In this document: piece by piece, positions 43,588 to 52,526 of the stretch
Position numbering within the stretch: position 1 is the first letter of the stretch
Layout of the letters: each line of letters starts with the position of its first letter
Assembly: GCA_020630065.1 (NCBI GenBank)
Contig: JAHDCC010000006.1
Span: forward strand, 1 to 61,694
Direction of reading: 5' to 3'
DNA length: 61,694 bases
Source: Acidimicrobiales bacterium
GTDB taxonomy: Bacteria; Actinomycetota; Acidimicrobiia; Acidimicrobiales; SZUA-35
Notes under the pieces: model-generated
Seen by the model: the letters and a program-made list of their open reading frames with translations, nothing else
Databases searched by the model: none
What the model was told of the DNA's origin: nothing
Position numbers and translations under genes: made by a program

Positions 43588-45602
43588 CCGTTCCCCGACG
43601 TAGGCTCACTACAGTAATCCCAGTACTGTTCGCAGCGCTTGTGGCTATTCTCATGGTCCCTGTTCAACGAGGCGACGCCCAAGAAGCAGGACCAACATCA
43701 ACTGCCCCTAACGAACCGCCCTTCGAGTTCCTCTCCCAAACCAGCTTTGTTCCCGCCAACGGCGATTACACCATCAGGTTCTCAGGATTCGAAGAAGACT
43801 CATCACAAAGCAGCGCCGTAGTCGACGTTACGCTCTACACCGCGTTAGAAGAAGCAGCATCGGTGACAGAAGAACCTCAAGACCTGTTCAACAGACTTCC
43901 AGCCCAACCGGTAACAAGTCTGGTAAACGGCTCCGGGGAAATCGAACTCACTATCCCGATTCGAAACTCGTCTGAAGGCGATCAGAATCGGATTCTGCTG
44001 CCCGACCCCGGCGTGTACCCGGTCGTTATCGAATTTCGAATCGGTGAAAATACCGTCCAGACTATTCGAACAAACCTAATACGTCTGCCAATCGATGACC
44101 CCGACACAAACAGCGATCGACAACCAGTCCCGGCAGATCTTCCATCGGTAGCAATTGGGTTAGACGCAACCGAGACCGGGTTCAGTCTGGCCGAGGTCAA
44201 CCAACTGATCGCTGGCGACAACAATCTCCCCCTGGTAGTTGTCGTCGACCAATCAACTATTGAACAATTGGAGTCCGATGACTTAGAGTCACGGGCCTTC
44301 ATCCGCAACACCGATCAACTATCGGTTGTGATCTCCCCTGGACCGGGAGCAAACATGTCGGCGTTGGCGTCGGTTGGCCAGACCAAGTTGTATCGCGAAC
44401 GAATGGAACGCCTCCAAACAAAAGCCCAAGAACTCGGGCTGAAAACCAGCCCAGAGATTTCTTTAGCCGCTACTCCGGAAACAAACGATGGCGCCGAAGC
44501 GCTAGCAAAAGCGAACATCACCACCCTATTGTCGAGCCCACCCCCAAACACCGATCCCAGCGGCTGGCCGACCAACATTGGGGTCACCCAGACCAGCGAC
44601 TCTGCTGTCAACATCGTCGCCGCCTACCCACTTCCCGCCCGCAACGAATCGGTCGAACTTTGGAGCCACGACCTCGCGGCGGCGTTAACCATTGATCAAC
44701 GACTATCCGGCGGCCAACCCACGTTCGTGTTCCTGAGTTCTGAAACCGGGCTGGACATCGGCCCAGACCAGCTCCAGGTGTTAGCGGACGGCAACAACCA
44801 GGCCTTCATCATTGACCCCATCGAAAATATCAACAGCGACCTCGTCACAGAGCTAGCATCGACGACGTTAGATGTAACTCAGCATCGAGCAGCCATCGAA
44901 CTGGTGGTGTCACAGATAGCCACCTACGAAACCACCCATGTTGATGGCCAACAAACCCCCGACATGTTCCACGACGACCTGATAGCCACGTTCGACTCGA
45001 CATTACCAGACCAAGACCGAGCCCAACGCCTAGACCGTCTTCGCCAAGACCTTCGAGACGAGATCCAAACCCTGACATTGCCGTCTGGTCAAGCTGTTAC
45101 CGTTGCAGCCGAGACTGTCCCCGTACCACTCACCATCGAGAATGATTCCGACGGTTCCCGCCAAGTCCGACTAGTGTCGGACAGCGACAAAGTCGAAATC
45201 AAACAGGACGGCGAGATATTGACGATTCCGCCTGGAGGATCTTCTATAGACCTCGATGTCGAGGTCAGATCCCTCGGCGTGTCCCCCGTGCAAATCTCCT
45301 TATTTACCCCGGACGGCAAAAATAGGCTCGCAAGCACTAGATTTGAAGTGAGATCTACTGCAATACCAGGACTTGGCCTGCTACTTTGTTTACTCGGGGC
45401 CGTTCTGCTGGCCTTTTGGTGGTACGTCCACGCGAAAAGACGTCGGAATAAGAAACATGACACTCAGGGTGGCGACAACGACGATAGGGAAACCAACCGC
45501 CGCCAGGCGTCTAAGCCTGCCACCCCAACTTCATCCGACGATCCACCAGTCGAACCCGTTGCTATCTCCGCCGCTGAAACTTCAGGCGGTAACGTGACGT
45601 GA
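43584..45602 (+). CDS. DUF6049 family secreted/membrane protein (Rv3909-like)
   Basis: A 672-residue envelope protein: signal peptide ('LTTVIPVLFAALVAILMVP'), a long extracytoplasmic region with an Ig-like start ('GDYTIRFSGFEED') and a central alpha/beta part, and one C-terminal TM ('GLGLLLCLLGAVLLAFWWYV') with a short basic cytoplasmic tail. This layout and position match the actinobacterial protein encoded before mviN (Rv3909). ATG 43584 with GGGAG upstream is chosen over TTG 43569. Its stop overlaps the kinase start (GTGA). Function unknown. Confidence 0.75.
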   Translation: MTVPRRRLTTVIPVLFAALVAILMVPVQRGDAQEAGPTSTAPNEPPFEFLSQTSFVPANGDYTIRFSGFEEDSSQSSAVVDVTLYTALEEAASVTEEPQDLFNRLPAQPVTSLVNGSGEIELTIPIRNSSEGDQNRILLPDPGVYPVVIEFRIGENTVQTIRTNLIRLPIDDPDTNSDRQPVPADLPSVAIGLDATETGFSLAEVNQLIAGDNNLPLVVVVDQSTIEQLESDDLESRAFIRNTDQLSVVISPGPGANMSALASVGQTKLYRERMERLQTKAQELGLKTSPEISLAATPETNDGAEALAKANITTLLSSPPPNTDPSGWPTNIGVTQTSDSAVNIVAAYPLPARNESVELWSHDLAAALTIDQRLSGGQPTFVFLSSETGLDIGPDQLQVLADGNNQAFIIDPIENINSDLVTELASTTLDVTQHRAAIELVVSQIATYETTHVDGQQTPDMFHDDLIATFDSTLPDQDRAQRLDRLRQDLRDEIQTLTLPSGQAVTVAAETVPVPLTIENDSDGSRQVRLVSDSDKVEIKQDGEILTIPPGGSSIDLDVEVRSLGVSPVQISLFTPDGKNRLASTRFEVRSTAIPGLGLLLCLLGAVLLAFWWYVHAKRRRNKKHDTQGGDNDDRETNRRQASKPATPTSSDDPPVEPVAISAAETSGGNVT

Positions 45603-47350
45603 CAGAACCACCAATTCCGACAAGTCCTCCCATAGTTGCTCGCCCAGGTCTTATGTTGGCTGGCCGTTACAAGCTTGGCAAACCTATCGCCGCCGGTGGA
45701 ATGGCCCAAGTTTGGCGCGGCTACGACGAAATATTGGACCGCAACGTAGCAGTCAAAATTCTTCACGCTCACCTAGCTCACGACGACAAAGGTTTCGTGA
45801 CCCGCTTTCGGCGTGAAGCCGTAGCCGCAGCCCGCCTGTCACACGAATCGATTGTCGCCATTTACGACACGATCAGCACCAACAAGTTAGAAGCTATCGT
45901 GATGGAGCTGATCGAAGGGAAAACGCTTCGCACTCTTCTCAACGAACAGCCAACACTTCCCTCAGCTGAGATCGCCAGAATCGGCATTCATATCTGTGAA
46001 GCGTTAGCGGAAGCACACCGATACGGCATCGTTCACCGCGACATCAAACCCGCTAACATCATTCTCGGCCCTGACCGGGTGATGGTGACCGACTTTGGTA
46101 TCGCTAAAGCAGGCGACGACATTGATCTGACGGCTACCGGGACGCTGTTAGGAACAGCGAAGTACTTAGCCCCAGAACAGGTACTCGGGGAACGCATAGA
46201 CCCTCGTTCCGACTTGTATTCGCTCGGAATCGTGCTTTACGAAGCCGCCACCGGAACGGTACCGTTCCTGGCAGACACCGATGCTGCTACTGCGTTAAAG
46301 CGCCTTCACCGCGACCCGCCACGGGCCCGGTCGATAAATTCGGAAGTTCCCGGTTCTCTTGAACGAGTCCTGGATCGTTCATTGGCGCGCGATGCTGACG
46401 ACCGATTCCGGCGAGCCACCGAATTCAAATCTGCGTTGCAACGTCTTATCGACGACGAAGACAAACTTGATATCCGCAGCGGTGAAAATACTGCTGAGTT
46501 CAGTCCCTTCACGACGACACAACCCGCACTAAACACCCGTCCCAAACCAACGTCGTCTCGACCAGGATCACAAGCTACATCCGAAGTCCCCTCTCAAACC
46601 GCTCGCCGTAAGAAATCGTCCAAGGAAACGTCAAAGAAACGGCCAGTAAATTCTAAACGAACCAACCCACCTAAAAAGGCGACGAAGCGGTATCCCACCT
46701 CGGGGACTTCTCGTCGTTCTTCGGACCGCAAACGAGCAAGAAAACAATCACCCCAAGATGCTCCGCTAACATCCCAGGAACATGAGGAACCCACCCGATC
46801 ATGGTCGCTTCCCGCTATCGCCGGTTTAGCGATTGTGACCGCAATCGTTATAGGTGTCGCCCTAGCTAGCCGTGGTGGCAGCCCAGACTCAGCAGTTGAC
46901 GAGATCCCGACCCCAGTTGCTATCCAATCGGCTACCGATTTCGATCCGTTCGGGGACGGACGTGAGCGCAACGACCTTAAGGCCAACGCTATCGACAACG
47001 AACGCACAAGTTTTTGGGAAACCGAGTCATATAAACGGCCCGATTTCGGTGGTGGCCTAAAAGAAGGTGTCGGCCTGATCCTCGAGGTCGACGACGTTGA
47101 CATGCGTTCGATCGAGATCGACTCGGAAACATCTAAATGGTCGATGGAAGTATACGTTGGCGACTCCTTCGACAAAAACACAGAAGCGTGGGGCACCCCG
47201 GTCGCAACGTTCGAGAACACCACCGGTGCAGCTACCGCCACATTCGACGACAAACAAAGTGGTAAGAGCGTCCTGCTTTGGATCACCGATCACGGCTCAA
47301 CCAACGGCCGTAACGTATTTCGACTCAATGAAGTGACTGTCTCGTCTTAG
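45599..47350 (+). CDS. Transmembrane Ser/Thr protein kinase with discoidin-like extracellular domain
   Basis: A 583-residue membrane kinase. The catalytic domain (about 22-285) has 'KPIAAGGMAQV', Lys in 'VAVKIL', 'HRDIKPANI' and 'DFGIAKA', so it appears active. A basic linker, one TM ('LPAIAGLAIVTAIVIGVALA') and a C-terminal beta-sandwich ('DFDPFGDGRERND', 'IDNERTSFWETESY') follow. The kinase-TM-tail order resembles the C-terminal half of mycobacterial MviN (Rv3910), but there the kinase is a pseudokinase fused behind MurJ. No MurJ domain is found here. GTG start overlaps the preceding stop. Confidence 0.92.
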   Translation: MTEPPIPTSPPIVARPGLMLAGRYKLGKPIAAGGMAQVWRGYDEILDRNVAVKILHAHLAHDDKGFVTRFRREAVAAARLSHESIVAIYDTISTNKLEAIVMELIEGKTLRTLLNEQPTLPSAEIARIGIHICEALAEAHRYGIVHRDIKPANIILGPDRVMVTDFGIAKAGDDIDLTATGTLLGTAKYLAPEQVLGERIDPRSDLYSLGIVLYEAATGTVPFLADTDAATALKRLHRDPPRARSINSEVPGSLERVLDRSLARDADDRFRRATEFKSALQRLIDDEDKLDIRSGENTAEFSPFTTTQPALNTRPKPTSSRPGSQATSEVPSQTARRKKSSKETSKKRPVNSKRTNPPKKATKRYPTSGTSRRSSDRKRARKQSPQDAPLTSQEHEEPTRSWSLPAIAGLAIVTAIVIGVALASRGGSPDSAVDEIPTPVAIQSATDFDPFGDGRERNDLKANAIDNERTSFWETESYKRPDFGGGLKEGVGLILEVDDVDMRSIEIDSETSKWSMEVYVGDSFDKNTEAWGTPVATFENTTGAATATFDDKQSGKSVLLWITDHGSTNGRNVFRLNEVTVSS

Positions 47351-47419
47351 GTGGTTGTTTTCTCCTAGATTACTTGGAGTAACAAACCCGCTCAGCAAGG
47401 CTAACGTAAACCTATCGAT

Positions 47420-47977
47420 ATTTCCGATGTAGATCTGGTAGCGCGAAGCCAAAACGGCGATCGCGGCGCAGTTGACGAGCTTTTGCGACGTCACTACGAC
47501 TACATCTATGCTGTTTGTCGCCGCGTCGCCGGCAATGATGCCGACGCTAACGATTGCACACAGGAAGCGTTAATCGCCGTCGTCAAAGGGCTCCAACGGT
47601 TCAATTCGCAGTCTTCATTCCGGTCCTGGGCGTATCGAGTCGCGACAAACGCCTGCCTTGATGAGCTTCGCCGCAAGAAACGCCGTCCCGTTCCCACAGA
47701 CCTAGATATCGAGGTCGACGTCCACACGGCTCCGACCGAAGACCGAATTATTGTAGAACAACTCTACGTTGACGGAGCTTTACGTGATTTGGACGAGAAT
47801 TTCCGTACCGTGATAGTTCTTAGAGACATCGTCGGAATGGAATATAGGGAAATTTCGGAGTGTTTGGACATCCCGATGGGGACCGTGCGATCTCGCATAT
47901 CCAGAGCTCGGCAACAATTAATGCAAGTATTTGAACAAACGGGGAACAAGACCCCCCCTACGGAACGTCATAGGTAG
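47420..47977 (+). CDS. ECF RNA polymerase sigma factor (SigM-like)
   Basis: Sigma-70 region 2 ('YAVCRRVAGNDADANDCTQEALIAVVKGLQRF') and region 4 ('VIVLRDIVGMEYREISECLDIPMGTVRSRISRARQQL') are complete. Homologous N-terminal sequence ('ISDVDLVARSQNGDRGAVDELL') continues upstream of the first ordinary start (TTG 47483), but no ATG, GTG or TTG is available before the stop at 47402-47404. An ATT at 47420 would give 'MSDVDLVARS', exactly the usual ECF start, so a rare start codon is proposed. The anti-sigma gene follows after four bases. By position it corresponds to sigM of mycobacteria. Confidence 0.88.
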   Translation: MSDVDLVARSQNGDRGAVDELLRRHYDYIYAVCRRVAGNDADANDCTQEALIAVVKGLQRFNSQSSFRSWAYRVATNACLDELRRKKRRPVPTDLDIEVDVHTAPTEDRIIVEQLYVDGALRDLDENFRTVIVLRDIVGMEYREISECLDIPMGTVRSRISRARQQLMQVFEQTGNKTPPTERHR

Positions 47978-47981
47978 CGAG

Positions 47982-48968
47982 ATGACTGACGAACTCAACG
48001 AACTTGCATCTGCATATGTTGACGGCGAAACGACGCCAGACGAATCAGCCCGGGTCGAAAACGACACCCAGGCTCAGATCACCGTCGACAAGATTCGTCG
48101 TCTTTCATCTCGAATCAATTCGGTTGCACCACAACAAGATGAGGTGCGAGAGAACCATATCGCAGCCGCCTTAGCTGCGTTTGATGCAGCTGCTTCTGAT
48201 AAAACGATCGTGGTTGATAAACCAGATCCAGATGCGACCCAGAAGATAGATTTGCGTTCGAATAACCCGGCACCTCTTCGAGCTGTGCCGAATGAACCGC
48301 AAGATCAGGCACCTACCTCCAATGGCGGCTATTCCGACCCAAATATCGCTGGTCTTGTAGGCAATGTTGTTCCGATATCACCCAAACCTTCATATCGATG
48401 GTTGGCGCCGTTGGCTGGAGCGGCGGCTTTTGTTTTGGTTCTCGGAGCCGGGTTTACTATCGCCTCTCAAGACACTTTCACCAGTTCGTCTGACGAAGCC
48501 TCGTCGGTAGCTGTCGCTACTACCGATTCTGCGGTAGCCGCCGAGGCACGACAGGTTGAACAACAAGCTGGAAGCGCTTCGGCATCGGACGCCGCTGATA
48601 CGGATGCGGACGATCAAGCAGAATCGGCGGCAGATTTCGCTGATGAGGATGCAGCTGAAGTTGAAGAAGAGTCAGCTCCTGCCGAATCGCCAGCTCCAGC
48701 CGATAACGAGTTGTTGTCCTTTGATGTGTTACCTGATGATGCAGAACTCGAAATGATCGGATCCAACACAGAGCTATCTACCGACTTTCAGTTCTCGTCG
48801 TGTGCCACTGGGGCGAATGATCCGTCCGGCGGCGAACTACTTGGCTATCTACCGATCATGGTTGGTGGAGAACGTGGCGAATTGCTGGTCTTCTCCTCTG
48901 AGACCGGCCGAAGAGGAGTCTCGGTATCGGCGGTAGATAACCAATGCCAGTTACTCCCACAGGGTTAA
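47982..48968 (+). CDS. Membrane anti-sigma factor
   Basis: A 328-residue single-span protein. The N-terminal cytoplasmic part ('LNELASAYVDGETTPDESARVEND') has the anti-sigma 'zinc-finger-like' helical pattern but lacks the HxxxCxxC ligands. TM is 'WLAPLAGAAAFVLVLGAGFTIA'; the outer part contains a long Ala/Asp/Glu low-complexity stretch and a C-terminal folded segment with two cysteines. It follows the sigma gene by four bases. ATG 47982 is chosen over upstream codons that overlap the sigma gene. Expected to sequester the sigma factor at the membrane. Confidence 0.8.
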   Translation: MTDELNELASAYVDGETTPDESARVENDTQAQITVDKIRRLSSRINSVAPQQDEVRENHIAAALAAFDAAASDKTIVVDKPDPDATQKIDLRSNNPAPLRAVPNEPQDQAPTSNGGYSDPNIAGLVGNVVPISPKPSYRWLAPLAGAAAFVLVLGAGFTIASQDTFTSSSDEASSVAVATTDSAVAAEARQVEQQAGSASASDAADTDADDQAESAADFADEDAAEVEEESAPAESPAPADNELLSFDVLPDDAELEMIGSNTELSTDFQFSSCATGANDPSGGELLGYLPIMVGGERGELLVFSSETGRRGVSVSAVDNQCQLLPQG

Positions 48969-49041
48969 ATCTAGAAGAAATGATGGGCGAGTCGCCGGTA
49001 TGGTCGTCACGTTGGGCCGGGATCAGATATGTTTGGGTGTA

Positions 49042-49386
49042 ATGTCCGAACTTGATTCAATCGGGTCGACCGATTCGACCGCCGAAAAAGACTGGCCAGC
49101 GAAAACCTCGGAGATGGTTGTTCACTACGTAGGTTCAGTCAGAGAGAAAACTACCGGACCGGCGCTTGTCGCTTCCCGGTACGCCGTCTATTTCCTGGCT
49201 ATCGGCCTGATCGCTTCCGTTCTGTTGATACTGGCACTGATTCTGCTGTTACGTGTCCTGGTTTTAGCTACCGGCTATCTGCCATTCATAGATGCCGGTG
49301 AACCGTGGTTGGCGTACGTCATCCTGGGTGTCATTTTCACTCTCGTCGGTGGTTTGCTTTGGAAAAAGCGCGTTGTGCGGGACTGA
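49042..49386 (+). CDS. Conserved-looking small membrane protein
   Basis: A 114-residue protein with two hydrophobic segments ('AVYFLAIGLIASVLLILALILLLRVLVLATGYL' and 'WLAYVILGVIFTLVGGLLW') and a basic C-terminus. The layout resembles small actinobacterial membrane proteins of the holin-superfamily-III type, but the family is not certain. ATG 49042 is preferred; ATG 49000 would add 14 residues. It sits between anti-sigma and trxB on the same strand. Confidence 0.65.
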   Translation: MSELDSIGSTDSTAEKDWPAKTSEMVVHYVGSVREKTTGPALVASRYAVYFLAIGLIASVLLILALILLLRVLVLATGYLPFIDAGEPWLAYVILGVIFTLVGGLLWKKRVVRD

Positions 49387-49513
49387 GTCAGAGTCTCGTT
49401 GCGGGTTCGCCCGAAGCTCAACTCCGGTTAATTGGCTATAGCGGAACAGTTTTGGATTCTCACTGGTTGATATATGAAGACCTCGAAAGAATGAAGTGGC
49501 AAGGAGCAGTTAG

Positions 49514-50491
49514 TTGACTGAAGAATTTGATGTGGCGATTGTTGGAAGTGGGCCGGCGGGTTTGACCGCTGCTATCTACACGGCTCGAGCTGCCCTTAAC
49601 CCGCTTGTACTCGAGGGTGAACCTTCCTCAACGAGTGATCAGCCTGGTGGACAGTTGATGATGACCACTGATGTTGAGAACTATCCTGGTTTCCCTGACG
49701 GGATTCTGGGACCCGAGTTGATGGCGAACTTTCGGGCACAAGCTGTCCGTTTCGGCGCTCAGATCGAAACGGTCAAAGTAACTAAGGTCGATTTCTCTGC
49801 CCGACCGTTCAAACTGTGGGTGGGCGCAGAAACCGACGGAGATCCTACGTATCTGGCTAATACCGTCATCGTGTCAACCGGAGCGAAGGCGCTAATGCTT
49901 GGTTTAGAGAACGAGGAGCGTCTGGTTGGGCATGGGGTATCCACTTGCGCAACCTGTGACGGATTCTTCTTCCGGGACCAAGACATTGCCGTCGTGGGCG
50001 GTGGTGATTCTGCCTTGGAAGAGGCCGGTTTCCTCACCAGGTTCGCTAAGTCGGTTACCATTATCGTGCGCCGCGACGAACTAAGAGCTTCGAAAATCAT
50101 GCAAGAGCGGGCTCGCAACAACGACAAGATCACGTTCTTGTGGAACACTGAAGTGGCCGAAATACTTGGAGATGAGGCTCTGACCGGCGTCAACGTTAAG
50201 AACAACGTCACGGGTGAAACCAGCCAGCTCGATATTACCGGCTTGTTCGTCGCCATTGGCCATGTCCCTAACACTCAACTTTTTGAGGGCCAGCTGGCTA
50301 TGAAGGACAATGGTTATCTGATCACTCAGTCGCCGAGTTCGCGTACTAGCGTTGAGGGTGTCTTTGCTTGTGGCGACGTGCAGGATGATATTTATCGTCA
50401 GGCGATTACGGCTTCTGGGTCTGGTTGCACTGCCGCTATCGATGCTGAACGTTGGCTAGAAGCACATCATGATGGGAATAGCGAACACTGA
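49514..50491 (+). CDS. trxB: Thioredoxin reductase
   Basis: A 325-residue flavoprotein reducing thioredoxin with NADPH. FAD motif 'VAIVGSGPAGLTAAIY', redox centre 'CATC' in 'VSTCATCDGFFF', NADPH motif 'AVVGGGDSALEEAGFL' and C-terminal 'GVFACGDVQDDIYRQ'. The TTG start is supported by AAGGAG eight bases upstream. trxA follows after 86 bp. The thioredoxin made here could reduce the PAPS reductase encoded earlier in the window. Confidence 0.97.
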   Translation: MTEEFDVAIVGSGPAGLTAAIYTARAALNPLVLEGEPSSTSDQPGGQLMMTTDVENYPGFPDGILGPELMANFRAQAVRFGAQIETVKVTKVDFSARPFKLWVGAETDGDPTYLANTVIVSTGAKALMLGLENEERLVGHGVSTCATCDGFFFRDQDIAVVGGGDSALEEAGFLTRFAKSVTIIVRRDELRASKIMQERARNNDKITFLWNTEVAEILGDEALTGVNVKNNVTGETSQLDITGLFVAIGHVPNTQLFEGQLAMKDNGYLITQSPSSRTSVEGVFACGDVQDDIYRQAITASGSGCTAAIDAERWLEAHHDGNSEH

Positions 50492-50577
50492 TTCGTTGTT
50501 TCAGATATAACTACTTACAACCACCGACCGATCTATACATCATCCGAAAATGTATCCCAAACTGAAGGCAGGCTTAC

Positions 50578-50895
50578 ATGTCTGAAAATGTCGTTACTCT
50601 AACCGATGCTACGTTCGACGAAGTTATCAATGGCGCAACTGGTCCAGTTGTTGTAGATTTTTGGGCTGACTGGTGCGGTCCGTGTAAACAAATCGCTCCG
50701 ATCTTGGATGAGATTGCTGACGAGAAGGAAGACGTAACTATCGCCAAGTTGGATGTTGATGCCAATTCGGCCAGCAGCTTACGCTTTCAGGTTCGAAGCA
50801 TCCCTACGTTGATCGTCTTCCGAGATGGTGAAGTGGACAAGAGAGTCCAGGGTGCGATGCCGAAAGATCGTCTTGTAGCAGAACTCGGTATCTAA
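50578..50895 (+). CDS. trxA: Thioredoxin
   Basis: A 105-residue classical thioredoxin with active site 'WADWCGPCKQIAPIL' and cis-Pro segment 'VRSIPTLIVFRDGE'. Downstream of trxB on the same strand; ended by a strong terminator at 50935-50968. Confidence 0.98.
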   Translation: MSENVVTLTDATFDEVINGATGPVVVDFWADWCGPCKQIAPILDEIADEKEDVTIAKLDVDANSASSLRFQVRSIPTLIVFRDGEVDKRVQGAMPKDRLVAELGI

Positions 50896-50934
50896 GTTTG
50901 CACCCTGCTAGATAGCTAGCGCAAAGATTATTGG

Positions 50935-50968
50935 CTGCCCGGATATCGATCCGGGCAGTTTCGTTTTT
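50935..50968 (+). terminator. Intrinsic terminator after trxA
   Basis: CTGCCCGGAT (50935-50944) pairs with ATCCGGGCAG (50949-50958), loop ATCG, followed by TTTCGTTTTT (50959-50968). Confidence 0.9.
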
Positions 50969-51096
50969 ACGGTTTCGCTATTTGTACCCATTATTACCCA
51001 ATTTTGACTACTTCGTACCGAAGAGCCACCTGTGATTACCCCGAAAATGTATATTCATAACCACTAGTTCAAGGATCAGCGACTAGATTGGAGACT

Positions 51097-51969
51097 ATGG
51101 TGACAATCGATCATTCCGTGGTGGTTGGTATCGGTAAGGGTGGAAGCTGTAAAACCACCCTTGCGACCCAACTAGCAGCCATCTGGTCCAGCGAAGGTAA
51201 AAGGGTTCTTCTAGCTGATTTGGACACGCAGGCTTCGGCGACAAAAGTTTGTGGACTTGAACCCAACGATCATGGCGATGGCCGCCATTTGATGGATTCG
51301 GTGATGTATGGCGACAAGCTAACTACTGTCAAGGCACGAGATCGACTACACGTCGTGGTCGCGGGCAAACACACAAAGACCCTTTCGCATCATTTGGTAA
51401 CTGCCGAAGGTGGACCTGAAGCTTTTTCGCAGAGTTTCAACCAGTTACTGGAAGCAAACCAGTTCGATCGCATCGTTTTCGACCTTCCACCATCTGGTTC
51501 GTCCCGCCTAGCAGATATGGCCATGCAGACCGGCAAGTACTTGTTAGTGCCGACCAGCGCTGGAGTAGACAATATTGAAGGTTTAAGGGTTCTAGCTGAA
51601 GAGTTGGAGCTTCTCGAGTCCAACATTTTGTTGCTAGGAGTTGTGCTTATGCGTATAGGTGCCGGTGCAAGCCGGAAACGAGCAGAAGCCCAAAAAGAAG
51701 TTTCCGATATTCTCGACGGTGTGGCTGACCCCTTCAATACGGTGATTCGTGAGGCAAGTACCGCCTATGACGATAGTCGTAAAGCTAAATTGTTCTTACA
51801 CGAGTACGCCGAATGGGCCAGCACCGTCTCAATCACCAATCAAATCAAGGGCAGAATTCAAATTCCCACAAATTTGACTGATCTGGCCCACGAGTTTTAC
51901 GAACTTGCCGACGAGGTGGACGATCGAATTGCCTTAGCCGAACGACTGTTGGAGACATCGACATCATGA
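51097..51969 (+). CDS. Second ParA-family ATPase with unusual P-loop
   Basis: A 290-residue ParA/MinD-family protein distinct from the chromosomal parA at 54909. The deviant Walker A is 'KGGSCKTT' where ParA normally has KGG-x-G-K-(T/S): Cys replaces the third Gly, while both lysines are kept. Walker A' is 'LLADLDTQAS' and Walker B 'RIVFDLPPSG'. ATG 51097 (GGAG three bases before) or GTG 51100 (spacer six) are possible starts. Its last four bases overlap a DNA-binding partner (ATGA). Two ACCCA-containing motifs lie upstream (50984-51000) and a motif series lies downstream, so it probably drives a second partition or positioning system near the origin (inference). Confidence 0.85.
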   Translation: MVTIDHSVVVGIGKGGSCKTTLATQLAAIWSSEGKRVLLADLDTQASATKVCGLEPNDHGDGRHLMDSVMYGDKLTTVKARDRLHVVVAGKHTKTLSHHLVTAEGGPEAFSQSFNQLLEANQFDRIVFDLPPSGSSRLADMAMQTGKYLLVPTSAGVDNIEGLRVLAEELELLESNILLLGVVLMRIGAGASRKRAEAQKEVSDILDGVADPFNTVIREASTAYDDSRKAKLFLHEYAEWASTVSITNQIKGRIQIPTNLTDLAHEFYELADEVDDRIALAERLLETSTS

Positions 51970-52520
51970 GCGACAAAACACTAGGTAAAGCACGGGGCCT
52001 CAATTCGATAGCCGACCCCTCCGCATTCCGGGGTACTACAGGCCGTCGACGCAAAGAACCCGCCCAGGAAGAGGAAACTGCGCCGGCCTCAACCCCTGCT
52101 CCGGTCAAGCGGAGTGAACAAAAGACCGCAGCCAATCAACCGGTCGAAGAGCGAGCAGCTGCGGTGGCTTCTCCAGCCACTAACGACTCTGTCAGCTCCA
52201 CTCGACCAGATAAGCGACGAAAAAGGCGAGAGTTATCGGTTCCCCATGACATCGCGGCGGCGCTTGAGAATACCGCTATTAACCCTGCCGATATTGTGAT
52301 GAGTGCATATCGCCGCCACGGTGACGCTATTTATGCGGGCGCAGGTGGTAGACCGGTTAGTCGCGGACGTTCACGGTTACGCCTGTCGTTAACCGATGGC
52401 GACTTTGACAAGGTGATTCGTCTAGGCGAAGTTCGGGGCTGGAATCGTTCAGAGACGGTTGCCGTTCTGGTGGCCTTCGAGTTGATGCCTGAAACCATGG
52501 AACTCGGCCCCCAAACCTAA
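51966..52520 (+). CDS. Partner of the second ParA; probable ribbon-helix-helix DNA-binding protein
   Basis: A 184-residue basic protein. The N-terminal ~25 residues ('KTLGKARGLNSI') are basic, as in ParB-type partners that stimulate ParA; residues 30-75 are low-complexity Pro/Ala/Glu; the C-terminal ~45 residues 'SRLRLSLTDGDFDKVIRLGEVRGWNRSETVAVLVAFELM' region has the strand-helix-helix pattern of RHH proteins. A preceding segment ('RRELSVPHDIAAALENT') looks similar and may be a second RHH unit. Overlaps parA2 by four bases. Followed by the motif-rich non-coding region, its likely DNA target. Family name unknown. Confidence 0.65.
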   Translation: MSDKTLGKARGLNSIADPSAFRGTTGRRRKEPAQEEETAPASTPAPVKRSEQKTAANQPVEERAAAVASPATNDSVSSTRPDKRRKRRELSVPHDIAAALENTAINPADIVMSAYRRHGDAIYAGAGGRPVSRGRSRLRLSLTDGDFDKVIRLGEVRGWNRSETVAVLVAFELMPETMELGPQT

Positions 52521-52526
52521 CCTTTT

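Noticed and set aside
46594-47286. Minus-strand 230-codon frame opposite the kinase gene
   Set aside because: Ser/Arg-rich antisense translation with no family pattern.
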